Origin: Symsagittifera roscoffensis
Taxonomy: Eukaryota > Xenacoelomorpha > Acoela > Convolutidae
Length of the DNA stretch: 64,000 bases
Reading direction: 5' to 3'
NCBI RefSeq assembly: GCF_963678635.1
Contig: NC_087069.1
Location: 48,006,276-48,070,275, forward strand
Numbering within the stretch: the stretch's first letter is position 1; the number at the start of each line of letters is the position of its first letter. The position numbers were made by a program, and so were the translations under genes. Positions 53,669 to 64,000 of the stretch are shown piece after piece. The notes below the pieces were generated by a model that was given only the letters and a program-made list of their open reading frames with translations, was not told the DNA's origin and searched no databases.

Positions 53669-56102
53669 AACTGTTGGGTCTGGGATATTTTAAGGATAAA
53701 ACTTTAAAGGGAGGGAAACGACTAAATGTTAGGGAGCACGGCGGAAGCGAAGAGTTATGTAACTTATCATTAGGCCTTGTTAGGAGTTACTTTTAGCATT
53801 ATTCGGGAGAATAATAGACTAGAAGGGAAGAATGTAGAATTGGCGATTCTACTGTATTACATGCTATAGTAACCTGAGCGTAAGATTGATTCGTCATTAA
53901 GTTAATTAGTACAGCAAACAAAGGGTAAAGTTCGAAATATTTGAACCTTCGAAGATATAGTCCCTCTTACAGCAGAAAACTTTGGTGAAGTAAGATTTGC
54001 AAAAATCCAGACCCTTTGGAGCCTCTGGCCCCAAGTGATAACGGTTCCCGGAAGTGCAAATGGCCCTATCAGAACTCGGAAATTTAAGGGGAGCTTAAGT
54101 TCAGAAAACCAGACCCCTTGGACCCCTACTTCCGGTTTTATGCCCTATGCCAATAGACCCCACCCCGACTTCCGGAAGTCGTTTCTTGGGCACCGATGAA
54201 CGCAGGGAGCTGAAACTTGGAGTGATTATAGGTAGTGGCAAGATACATCTGGTATTATAATTTGAACCAAATTCGACGGTTGAACCGGAAGTTATTAGCA
54301 CTTTGGAAAGGAAAAGGCATATCGATTTTATGGCAGCATTAGATACTACAACTCATCTTCGAAAAAAGACCCCAGTGATTGAAACCCCTCCGGCGCGTCC
54401 TTCCGGTGTTAATAGCCTTTTTCCGGGAAAAGTGATAATGGACCTTAGAAATGGAATAATTTTGGAAGTATTAACGGGATATGGATGAAACTTGGTAGGT
54501 AGGACCCCTATGGGATTTTAAACCTGAATGTGGAAGATTGACCCGGGGCGACCTCAAATTGACCTTCGGGCGCTTAGGACCAACTTGCATGGAAAGCCTC
54601 AAGATTAACACCGGAAAGTGACGTGTTCCCCAGCCCAACCCCTGGAAGTTAGAATGGGTCATCTTGCTAAAAAAACTGAGAGGAAAACTTATATATTGGG
54701 AACTAGAGCAGAAGCTGACAGAGATATAGCTTTTACTTTACAACCTTGGAGTAGAGGATTTAATTTAAAGTGGACATGGTAAACAATGGGTTCAATTTAG
54801 CTTGGCGAGTGACCTATTAATAGCAATTCAACTAGATAAAGGAAAGTAGTCCCAGAGGAAATAGATAGTGATAAGACCACGGCAAGAGAGTTAAGTTTCC
54901 TAAATACTATGAACGGACGGGGAATTTACTTGGCCTCCCGGAGGTGACTTTTTGGTTTAATTTGATCCCTAATAGACGAACTACGTTCCCTTGATAGCTA
55001 GAAGTTCGGTATTGGAATGGAGTACAGATAGAGATTTTAGATGCTTGAATTGAAATAGCTACCCATGAAAACGTTAACGGTCGGAACGTTAACGGGATAA
55101 TTGAAATAAAATCCTTGAGAGGATTACTGAGTAAACATGGCTTGGTTTAGAGGTTAGTTGAACTCGAGAGCTGAAGTTCACAGAGTACAGGAATTGGTGG
55201 ATTAGAATCGTATGACATTTATTTGCTTGGTCAAATTGTGACAGCTACCGCATGCCGGGTATCTAAAAAGCGTGAAAATATTGAGGAAAGAATACGAAGT
55301 TGGCTTAAAACATGTGCAAACGGGTAATTTGAGCGGATGTAAGGACTGATAGGGAATGGCGTGAATTAACTAAAATTAAGTGTAAAGAAAGATAAGGAAC
55401 TGGAGGGTACCGGAGAGCCTGTAAGAGTCAGAACAGTGTTAGCTACCATTAAGATTGAATGGTTCTCATCAGAGAATAATTATTGCGAGCGAATCAAATA
55501 GTTGGTTCTCAGTTAGTTAGAGAACAATTTGGGCTACAAGCTAAGCTAGTCGCTTGATTCTCAAAGTAAAGTGAGAACGAGTTGGAAGACTTGTTGATGT
55601 GAATGTAGATTAGTTAGTGAATGTTAGTTAGGCTATCTAGAGGATAGCGTAATCATTGTTGAACGATTGATATTGAAAGAAGTTCTCGAGGAGAACGTTA
55701 GTTAGTATTAAGGGGTTAATTGAACCGCAGGACGCAGTTGGTTTAAATAATAGTAATCGCGATCCCTTTTCTTAAATTGAATGATTAATTTGTATTTCAG
55801 CCAATTATAGGCTACTCTGTATTTGAGTATATTCATTTCTTAATTCATTCTTATTATTAGAATTGTTGTTGCGATCAATTTGTGATTGTTGGGTGAGATA
55901 CAGTCGGAAGAGCACGAATCACGGGGCGAGCAGCAAAGTGCAGTACAGAGCAGCCAACTACCAAATCAATCCTTTAGGGATTGTGAACAGTACTGGGAAT
56001 CGGTTGCCCCGCTGACCTCAGTACCAAAGGGAACATATTGCGGCGGTGTGAAATAGCGAGCAATACCGGCCTAGATATATTGTGAATTTCCCCACGTTTA
56101 CA
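53669..56102 (+). mobile_element. Candidate 3' LTR of the second Ty3-like family
   Basis: About 210 bp after the end of Pol a purine-rich AACGGGGACTAAC precedes TGTTGGGTCTGGG, which looks like a polypurine tract followed by an LTR start. A related start, TGTTGGATCTGATACCA, occurs at 56,104, just after a GTTTACA that could be an LTR end. This would give an LTR of about 2.4 kb, with no partner LTR in the window. No gene is seen inside. It has repeated CCGGAAG motifs (54,050-54,620) and many AGTTAG/GGTTAG-type runs. Both ends are tentative. Confidence 0.3.
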
Positions 56103-56819
56103 ATGTTGGATCTGATACCACCTTCTTCGTTATTAAGTACCTGTTAATATTTTCGTAGTTTTTGAACAATTATGATCATTTGTTTTTCTAAGGATTTGTG
56201 TTTTGATAAGTTTCAATTCCTCTTTTTTGACCTTTTTTTAAACTCTCAGACAGTTTTGTATTACTTGCTGATATAAATATTAATAACATTTAACATCAAC
56301 TCGTTTATTTGTTTTTCGATCTAGCCGTATGGACGAAAACCGTGTTGCATAATCGATTTCAAACTGATAACGTATACATTCCTACACCTACATCATATTT
56401 CAATTGATACAAAAATGTAGCTAATAAAGGCAATTGCAATCAATTCTTAAAATTTCTGGAACCTACAATGTCATAGAGCTCTGTTGAACAAAAAAGCTTC
56501 TTCTTGGAAAAAAATCCAGCTTATCTGATGAAAAAAAAACGTATGAACTCGAGTAATGCAAAAACAAACCCCCTTATCTGTTATATGAGTTGTTACAAAT
56601 CTGCTGTAGTTCTTTCTACTGACCAATTAAGGCAGTTTACCTAAATGTCACATTTCTTACTCAAGTGATACAATTAGTTTTAAGATAGTGGTTCAATTGT
56701 CCGCTCAAAACAAATATTAAGACAGGGAAAGCCGGTTGCTGCGAAAGTAGCAGAAAAAAGTTCCGACTATAATCTTCATAAAAACTACAACAAAAAAGCT
56801 TTTTGTTACAACTAATATC
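56103..56819. other. AT-rich region without genes
   Basis: No coding frame or repeat structure is supported here. Confidence 0.5.
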
Positions 56820-56905
56820 GGATCTACTTAACAACCTCCCCCCCTATTGTACCTACTAAAGAATCTCCCCCCTTTTTGAAAGGGGGGAGATTGTTAAGTA
56901 GATCC
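56820..56905. repeat. 24-bp inverted repeat with inner C/G hairpin
   Basis: GGATCTACTTAACAACCTCC (start of left arm, 56,820-56,843) pairs with 56,882-56,905 with one mismatch. An inner hairpin, ATCTCCCCCC ... GGGGGGAGAT, uses the same right arm. It looks like a small foldback element. Confidence 0.9.
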
Positions 56906-57130
56906 CTTATATCAATATTTTTGTGCGTGGTGTCTTGAAAGGATCTGAACAAAAGATTCAACTTTAGGCATTTCTAATATTCACAGTAAGATAATCCTGG
57001 GTTGACCTCCATAAATCAAAAGAAATAATAATACACTTCCATAAATTAAGTCTATGAAAAAATACTAGTCATACAAATTTCATACACTTTGCTGAAACGA
57101 AGTCATCGAGTTTTCGAAAAATAATTTGTC

Positions 57131-57170
57131 AAAAAAATGCTAATCAAACAATTTCCATATATGGAAATTG
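57131..57170. repeat. Terminal fragment of foldback family with 22-bp palindrome
   Basis: AAAAATGCTAATC followed by the perfect palindrome CAATTTCC-ATATAT-GGAAATTG (57,149-57,170). The left part matches the ends of the repeat at 57,695-58,043. Confidence 0.75.
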
Positions 57171-57694
57171 TATGACTATCGTTTTGTGATGGCGACAACA
57201 AAAATATTTCCAAATAATTTTGTAATTTTCCCCAAAATTTTTTTGATTTTTTCAACGGCAAAGCGAATTTTGTACTCAAACAAATATTTTTCAAAAAAAA
57301 TTTTGTAGGCTTAATTTATTCCTGGAAGCACTAATATTCTATTTTTTTTCCTTTTTGCTCAACTTTTTTTAAAACACTATAAACCTCTCTTTCTTTTGAT
57401 TAGTATGTTTATGTATACCTTGATCGATGTCTGATAATTTGAAAAATCAATATTTAAAAATAACTAACGTTGAAAATTTTTTCCAAAATAAAAAGTTTGA
57501 TGTTTTTGTTATATTATTTGTGAAAGAGAGAATGAAGACTTTTCAGCCCATTTCCAATTCTTTTTTATTGCGAGACTGTCAAACCTTTGATTACTCTACG
57601 TTTGAGTAACACGTTTTTGTTACTTGTGTTCGTTAAGAACACAACCAAAAAATTTTGAGAACTTAAAATGCAAAAATCTCTGTTTTTGGTTTAT

Positions 57695-58043
57695 GAAAAA
57701 ATGCTATTCATACAATTTCCATATAAGAAAAATCACAAATCATAGACCTTTGATGCAATTTTCCGTGCTTATGGAATTGCATCAAAAGTATAGCATTAGC
57801 ATTACGAGGCCAAACTGTGCACTGGATAGGAGCACAATTTTGTGTCTGTATGTTCCTGGATTCCAGAGACAAGTCTTTAAATATGTTAAAATTTTGTCGG
57901 AACTATCAAAGAGAAGGAAAGAACAAAAGAAGAACAAAGGGAGCGTCCTTGTTGCAGAATCCGCTCACAATGCACAAAATGCACAGTTTGGCCTCGTAAT
58001 GAGTGTTTTTATTTATATGAAAAATGTATGATAAGCATTTTTG
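57695..58043. repeat. MITE-like foldback element, about 350 bp
   Basis: The outer ends 57,695-57,730 and 58,011-58,043 are inverted copies (AAAAATGCT...TCATACA...CATATA). Inside lies a perfect 22-bp inverted repeat (57,800-57,821 and 57,980-58,001, core ACGAGGCCAAACTGTGCA) and a perfect 12-bp pair TTTGATGCAATT (57,749-57,760 and 57,775-57,786). Open frames over it (57,624-58,031) are not considered genes. It is probably a non-autonomous DNA element. Confidence 0.8.
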
Positions 58044-58643
58044 GTCAAGATGGGATTGGAAAACAGTTTTCTTTGAAAAATGACTAAAAAAACAACAAAA
58101 GTCAAAACAAAATTGCATTTTTTTTGTTTGCAATTTTTTGAATTTTAGTTGCATTTTATTACTAAGATGGCTCTAAAACATTGAAATTATTTTTACTAGC
58201 TTTTTCAGGGCTTTTTTAATTGTAAAATGTCACTATCTTTTATAATAAGGCTCGCTTTACTCGCTTGATATAAGAAAGAAAATCAGAAATTTCTTACCGG
58301 TTTTTCTCGAAACAGGAAAAAAAGGAAATTTTTTCATTGTGGTGCGAATCATGACTAAAAGGGTTTTAATAAAAACTATCGCTCAGTCCAGTCAAATGAT
58401 TTTTTTTGGTGCTTAATTTTACAAAAAAAATTAAAATACACCTGAATACAAAGTGTCTCCACACTTTTAATGATCGAGACAAAACATACAACCGCACAAC
58501 AAACTTTCAATTATCATTGGAATATCAGTAAAATATATATTTAAATGCACTATTTCAATATCAAAAATAAACTCATTGGTTTTCATATTAATAATCGACA
58601 AGCCGAGGATCAATAACCGATAAATTTTAGCCATTTTTTGAAT
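58044..58643. other. AT-rich intergenic region
   Basis: No gene is supported. It lies downstream of the 3' end of the host-like gene on the - strand. Confidence 0.5.
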
Positions 58644-58649
58644 TTTATT
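58644..58649 (-). promoter_or_regulatory. Possible poly(A) signal AATAAA
   Basis: An AATAAA on the - strand about 240 bases after the TGA at 58,888. It is a plausible 3' end signal for the candidate host gene, but such hexamers are frequent in AT-rich DNA. Confidence 0.35.
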
Positions 58650-58887
58650 TAAAAAGAGTTTTTCAAAACATTTTTGATAGAAAAACGAAAAAGAAAAAAG
58701 TAGTTTCCTCATATTTGAACAAAAACTTCCAAAAAAAATATGATTAACTTTTTTGTTCCAAAAAAATTAGACTTTCTTTGGCTGATTGAGATTTTCTAAT
58801 CATGCTTAACTTTCTGCTCTAATTTATCGGCTATTTCAGTTTTCGGTTTTTCATTTTTTTTCTAAATTGAACAGTCGTCTTGTCGGC

Positions 58888-59068
58888 TCATCGAACAAAT
58901 CCCGAATCCTCCGAGCTCTCGGTTGAACTTGGCGACCTTGTAAACCATGACCTGTAAGAAGAATTCGATTTGTGGTGATTGTGCGAAGGGGTTGAAATAG
59001 AGGTGGAGGAAGTATTTGGCAGCTTGCTTGTGGGTAAATACGCGAACACGTCGTCTTCATTTGGTGAC
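58888..59068 (-). CDS. Candidate last exon of a host gene (Ser-rich protein)
   Basis: The acceptor CTCATTTTTAG lies directly upstream on the - strand. The frame entered at phase 2 reads SPNEDDVFAYLPTSKLPN, then a Ser/Thr/His-rich stretch and SSTESSEDSGFVR before TGA (58,888). Codon content is less AT-rich than the flanks. Its phase fits exactly the donor of the exon at 61,028-61,231 (AG|G gives Arg), which joins SQSSYR to SPNEDD. No known domain; it looks like the disordered C-terminus of a larger protein. It does not resemble the surrounding retroelements. Confidence 0.5.
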
Positions 59069-60210
59069 CTAAAAATGAGAATGATTTCACACATTCAAAA
59101 AACTCGACCCGCTTCATCCAAAGGGTCCCCCTTCGTTACTATTTCAAGACATCTATTTAAAGCTGACCGACACAAAGTTTTTCTAAAGGCCCCCTTCGGC
59201 GCTTATAGATTTTAACTTAGGGCGGAGAGCGCGCGCCAAAAATTTGACTTTTTGTTCGAGATTTTCGGAAAAGTGCCCACAAAAATATGCCCGTGGTGCA
59301 CAAGATGGAGCAAAAACCTGATTTTTTCGTAGTCTTAAGAGAGCGAGAACAATTAATTGTGTCGACCAAAAAACTCATCAAAATTCCAAAAAAAATTCAG
59401 AGTCCCCACTTCGAGAAAAACTTAGATCCACCCCTAAGTGAATGTTTTTTTTCCTAAATTTTTTTTCCAGGCAGCTTCCATTGGTTGCATAATATTTTTA
59501 AGGTCATTTCAAAGAAATGTTTTGTTACTTCTCTTGTTCTCGGTTATATAAATGGACAAAAGTTCTAGTTTTTGGGGTGAGGATTTCTGTAACATACGAA
59601 CATAAATCCCGCAAAACTAACAAAATTGATCTGAAATGAACAAATTCCAGATGCTTTGTCTAACATTACAGAACTTTTAAGCTCGCAAGTCAAAAAATGT
59701 CGAAAACTAAATATTCCCTACAAATAAAATTGGGTTATGTGAAAATCAAAAAGCTAACCTGAAAACAGACAATTCGTGTCTAATGGTAATCTACCAAAAT
59801 GATCTGCATTTTGTAAAAAAAACAATTGAATCACTACAGGAAGCGAGTATACATTTTCTAGACTGCATTTCAATTTGACTGACAAGGACAAATGAAATAG
59901 CAAACTTTTGAGAAAAAAATAAACTGAAGCTAGTAAAATCTATAGTTTCTATTTTTTTTTTGAAATTCGCTGTTTGCAAATCGAAAAATTGCAGTTTATT
60001 ATATCATCTTGTCCTAATAAGCGTAGAAAAATTCTCGAATTCCCAAATAAATGCTTTTTAGGAAACAAACAAATAGCTATAAGGTTGTTTTTTATTCACA
60101 CTTTGACTATCATTTTGAATTTGACATTGAAAATTGACATATTGTGTCTAATTGACATTTAGATTATTTTTAATTTTTTCGAGCAAAACGATTTTGTTTC
60201 GAACCTGTTA

Positions 60211-60226
60211 CCCCCCCCCCCCCCCC
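60211..60226. repeat. Poly-C tract, 16 bases
   Basis: Sixteen consecutive C. A second tract of twenty C lies at 60,604-60,623. Confidence 0.95.
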
Positions 60227-60603
60227 ATTGTCAAAAAGTGATGATTGTTGTAGTAATAACTTTAGTTACATGCCGGTAAAAGAGTTACTTAAACTAAGAC
60301 TAGCTTAAGACTATACACAACTACGGATTTCTCTACTATAAAAAGAAATAGTAGACTTTTAAACTGAGACTAGATTAAAAGACAATAAGATAGATAAGTT
60401 ACTAAGTTAGTTAAATGTCAAAACTCAGGTTAGGAAGTTGATTTAGAATTGGGTTTTTTTTTGAAAAAGAACACTGAACAATAGCTGAGAGATCCAGAGG
60501 CCGATGTGCTTTTGGCAGGTATTCCTAATTGCGAATCTGTAACGTTAATATGCAAATTTCACACACATGATTCTTTCCTTAACCTGGCGACAACAAATTA
60601 TAA

Positions 60604-60623
60604 CCCCCCCCCCCCCCCCCCCC
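60604..60623. repeat. Poly-C tract, 20 bases
   Basis: Twenty consecutive C in AT-rich surroundings; length may be inexact in an assembly. Confidence 0.95.
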
Positions 60624-61027
60624 AAACATCCAGGCACTCATCTAGGATTTTATCGAGGGAAAGGGGGGGTCAGATTTTCAAAAAAGTTTTTGAAAATTTT
60701 GTGAACCTAATTGACATAATTGAGTTTCCGAGCGCTCCCAGAATTTTATAAAAACATTTTAGACAACTTTTTTGTCCAGGTCAAACAGGTCAAAAAAGCC
60801 ATTTTTGGACACTTTTTGGAAAATGTTGACTGAAAACCGCGCTTTTTTGCGCGCGCTCCCCCTCAAAAAATGTATATATATTGAGGGTCGGTCAGCCAAA
60901 AGTTGTTTCCCTAAAAAGTACCAAAGAGGTCCCCCTACCAAATATGACCCTGTCTACATCAGAGGTTTTGTAGTTTTGAGATAGGTTAAATTGCTGGGGG
61001 AAAACTATGAAAACTTTAGCAATGTAC

Positions 61028-61231
61028 CTGTAGCTAGATTGGGATTGACTTGCGCGGGGTTGTGTTGGCTTAGTGAGGGTAGACTGTAGATCTTTAGTAG
61101 AGGGTGGGGCTCTGTGGGAGGTAGTTGTTGTTGACCTGTTGTTCATATCCACCACCCCCCGACTGGAGGTCACACATGGCTTAGATGGCAGTAATGAGCT
61201 CTGATCATTGAATGGCGACTTGAGTTTGCGT
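61028..61231 (-). CDS. Candidate internal exon of a host gene
   Basis: A strong acceptor, a long T run ending TTTCAG, precedes base 61,231 on the - strand. The exon is 204 bp with no stop in the used frame: it opens RKLKSPFNDQSSLLPSKP and becomes Ser/Thr/Pro-rich (NNRSTTTTSHRAPPSTKD, TQPRASQSQSSY). The donor is CAG|GTACAT. The exon begins with one base completing a codon and ends with two bases of the next, matching the phase of 58,888-59,068. The upstream exon was not identified in 61.3-64 kb and may lie outside the window. Function unknown. Confidence 0.45.
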
Positions 61232-62260
61232 CTGAAAAAAAAAACATTAAAAATAATTGTAAAATTTCAATAACCCGTTTATGAACGTTTATGAAAAACT
61301 GAAGCTCAAAAAGGACAAAAATGAAGAATTTTTTTTGGAAAATTATGAGCATCAAAGCTGTAAAAAACAATGGTTAAAATTTAAGTGGTCCATGACAACT
61401 AAACTATCAAAAAATCAACATTGTTACGTTTACAATTAATGACTAAGTTGTTAAAAACCTCCTTCAGGTCAACGAAATCGGACGATTTAATTAGACAATT
61501 ATTTCATTTTAAAAACCCTTTTTACAAAAACTGAGGCTACTACAAATCAAACTTTTTATGAAAAATCATGAGCTTCAAAAAAAACAAGACTAGAAAACAA
61601 GAGCCAGGATTTAACAAAATAATTGAAATTGACAAAAAACGTGAATGCGTACTGTAGATTCTTAGATTGCGTACTGTACTTATCATGAACAATCAAACGC
61701 AGGTTGAAGTTGGATTTGAAAGTTTTTTACTTCCATATCCATCGCCCAACTTTTTTTTAAAATTGTTTCTCTGCTAAATTATCAAGCGTTGGTAATACAT
61801 TGCTCCCAGTTTATGAAACTGATAAGAAACTGTGGGGTTGAATTTATATCTGAATTAGAAAACCACGGATACTAAGGAACCCGGAAAAAAGTCATTCATT
61901 GTTTAAATTCAACCTAAAACCCACAAATATCAACAAAATCACAAGTGTTTAATTTACAATTAAACTTTAAAAAACCGTCAATTTTTTGTCCTTAATCTCA
62001 AAGAAGGTGACAAAATATTTGTGCTCGAGTGAGTCTTTTTTCGCCAGACAAACTTTTTTATATCATTCGAAAAATTTTGTTGTCAAATTTAACAAAATCT
62101 ATTTTTACTTTTGATCAATTTTTGCAAGTTATGTGGGTTCAAAATTTTTCAATGTGGTCATTTTGGGACAATTGACAGACAATATAGTTCGTTCTATTAA
62201 GGCGTAAGCGGAGATGAAGTCTGTCTTAGAAATTGTTCCAAGATGAATTGAGTATATTTA
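61232..62260. other. AT-rich region, probably intronic or intergenic
   Basis: Long A/T runs; no exon with good splice sites was found. Confidence 0.45.
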
Positions 62261-62317
62261 GTCTATTTAATACTTTGATAAAAATAAATATTTAGAAAAA
62301 TTTGAAATTTTTTTCAT

Positions 62318-62972
62318 ATTTTTCATTACTGGGCCAAACTGAATAGGCGCAAAATTTTTTGTCTGTTTGTTTTTGGATTCCTCAGACATGTCTTCAAACA
62401 TGTTTCGAAGTTTTAGTGGAGTTCCTTCCAAAAATTCCGTGGATTCAGTGTGCAAATATCTGTAACGTAAGCTTTGCTGGCACATAAATTTCATTGCGAA
62501 TTCCGGAACGAACGAATATAAATAATTTTTCCAAGTTCCGCAAATGAAAGCAGATTCTGCAAAATTAAAAGAAATTTGCAAAAGGATGCGGATTTTGCAT
62601 ACATTTTGCGGTTTCTGCTTACAATTTGCGGAATCCGTTTACTTTTGCGGATTTCGCTCACAGTTTGCAATTCTTCGTACAGTTGCGGATTCCATGACAA
62701 CTTAAATTAGGTAAACATATATAATAATATTTGTTTGTGGATTCCACAAACTCAACTATTCCGGGCTCCACAAGTTTTGCTGCGGATTCTGCAAAATTGC
62801 CTGTTTTTGGAGCGATTTTCAGCTTTGCAGTAATTTAGATAGTTGCCCGTGGAATTCAAAACAGCAAAAATATCAAAGAAAAATAGCAATGGTGCAGTTT
62901 CTGCAATATTTCTGTTTTTGGCATGTTGCCGAATCCGTTTAAATTTCACAAAATGCACTATTTAGCGTCGTA
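62318..62972. repeat. Longer relative of the foldback element
   Basis: Starts CATTACTGGGCCAAACTG, close to CATTACGAGGCCAAACTG of 57,800, and continues in parallel through a GTCTGT...GGATTCC...AGACA segment. It ends with a TGCACTATTTAGCGTCGTAAT stretch (near 62,953) matching 57,980-58,000. Between them lie degenerate TTTGCGGATTC-type units (62,520-62,960). Confidence 0.65.
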
Positions 62973-63850
62973 ATTTTTTTTAATTCATAATTTTGTTCAA
63001 TTGGCGCTTCTTGATTGGTTTTGAAATGCAGTCGGAACAATTAAAGTTTTGCCCTGATACGAGCAGTTTTCTTCCGTTTCGTCGACTGTTTCTGGTCAAC
63101 GTTCCGTAGACCAGAAAAAAATCAATGTTCTGAAAAATTGGCGATTAGAAAAAATTCAACAAGATAATTTCAAAAAATTATTTGTTCGCATTGCTAAGAT
63201 ATTTTTCAAATCTTTTTACTTAATCCACTCAAATTGTTGACTCAGAAAAAAGTGCCAGAAGAAAAATTTGTACAAATTAAGCCACCAGAAATCAAAAGCT
63301 TTGGCATCAACTAAAAAGTGAACAAATACCATAGCAGTTAGTAAAATTACTTCCCATTTTTTTTTTAAATTCAAGGAAACATAAAAACCGGATGTTAAAT
63401 TTATCAGAAGACTTGAAAAAACGATAAATTATTCCGAAAACAATTAATTTTTTTGCAAACTGAAGCACTTTCGTTTCCGGCACTCTTGAAGAAGCTCCCT
63501 GCAGCTCAAATACGAAGCACATATTTTTTCAATCACATTCGAGCATTCATTTCTCTGAGATTTCCAGTTTTCAGCAAATTTTTTAAGCATGCCCTTGCTT
63601 TTTTAATGGTTCGTGTTAAAAACAAGATATGCAACTGCAATGAGGTTGCTCTGAGTATCAAATACTTGTCTCGACTGTGAATTGGCGCGGAAGTTAAGCT
63701 TCCGATGTTTTTTGCTTTCGCAAAATCAGGTACAACTTCTGCTGAATATTTGTCACGAGATTTTAGTAAAACCAATTTTGATAAAAAAAGCTGTAAAAAA
63801 TTGTCTCGACGCAAAGTCTCTCGGCTTTGTCTCGACCTTGTGTCGGCAGG
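62973..63850. other. AT-rich region without supported genes
   Basis: Short frames on both strands overlap one another and lack splice or motif support. Confidence 0.4.
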
Positions 63851-63938
63851 ATTTTACGCTTTTTTCTCCCGAAGTTGAATTGAACACATAACCAATTTTA
63901 CGCTTTTTTCTCCCGAAGTTGAATTGAACACATAACCA
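63851..63938 (+). repeat. Perfect 44-bp tandem duplication
   Basis: The unit beginning ATTTTACGCTTTTTTCTCCC and ending ACATAACCA occurs at 63,851-63,894 and 63,895-63,938 without a difference. Confidence 0.95.
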
Positions 63939-64000
63939 TTACATACTCTGTTCACATGAGTACTCTAATAGTAATTGCATTAAAATCGCAGTTCTGTTGA

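Larger units (their letters stand above)
59069..61027 (-). other. Putative 1.96-kb intron
   Basis: It would run from donor GTACAT (61,027) to acceptor TTTTTAG (59,069). It contains two long poly-C tracts and AT-rich sequence. Other exons inside cannot be excluded, but none is clear. Confidence 0.4.

Noticed and set aside
57624..58031. Open frame of 135 codons
   Set aside because: It coincides exactly with the MITE-like foldback element and has no protein-like features.
1..64000. tRNA, rRNA or CRISPR features
   Set aside because: No cloverleaf, rRNA core sequence or spacer/repeat array was seen on either strand.

Overview
The window looks like invertebrate (metazoan) nuclear DNA, most likely from a nematode. 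Reasons: AT-rich intergenic DNA full of A/T runs and short inverted repeats, candidate splice acceptors of the TTTTTCAG/TTTTTAG type, one LINE of the CR1/jockey kind, and several Ty3/gypsy-type retroelement copies. No bacterial gene structure (operons, ribosome binding sites) is seen. Most coding sequence belongs to retroelements, and nearly every copy is broken by frameshifts or stops, so most entries are called pseudogene. Species and assembly context cannot be told from the sequence.

The main content is one family of unusually large Ty3-like elements. Copy 2 (about 22,431-40,265, + strand) shows the fullest order: Gag with a coiled coil, a Ty3-type capsid and a CCHC knuckle; a retropepsin with a degenerate retropepsin-like segment before it; RT; RNase H; a spacer of about 440 residues; integrase (zinc domain, D-D-E core, GPY/F); an acidic linker; a macro-domain-like C-terminal module; a non-coding gap; then about 8.6 kb of extra reading frames. 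I call these ORF-A (conserved N-terminus, coiled coil, SGNH hydrolase domain, a second degenerate SGNH-like domain, an unknown C-terminal half), ORF-B1 and ORF-B2 (unknown, with Cys/His clusters). Copy 1 (1-12,357, + strand, cut by the window edge) has the same order from the RNase H/IN spacer onwards but has lost the integrase core. Copy 3 (about 47,940-40,275, - strand) carries only ORF-A to ORF-B2. A tail fragment lies at 13,244-14,057 on the - strand.

Layout: 1-12,357 copy 1; 12,358-14,057 spacer and inverted tail fragment; 14,058-16,535 non-coding DNA with scattered ACCCTCC motifs; 16,538-21,320 a CR1-like LINE on the - strand whose ORF1 is itself an SGNH hydrolase; 21,331-22,430 inverted and tandem repeats; 22,431-40,265 copy 2; 40,275-47,940 copy 3, joined tail-to-tail to copy 2; 47,945-53,457 fragments of a second Ty3-like family, with a 3.2-kb tandem duplication (46,676-49,872 and 49,873-53,080) spanning the junction with copy 3; 53,669-56,102 a candidate long LTR; 56,103-64,000 AT-rich, host-like DNA with foldback repeats, poly-C tracts and the probable last two exons of a host gene on the - strand.

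The notable inference is a giant (about 18 kb) retroelement that joins Gag-Pol to an ADP-ribose-binding-type macro fold and to a second gene block with esterase-type domains. The same gene order in copies 1 and 2 argues that this is a family trait and not a chance insertion. Function, the element's ends (no LTR pair was found) and current activity remain unproven.
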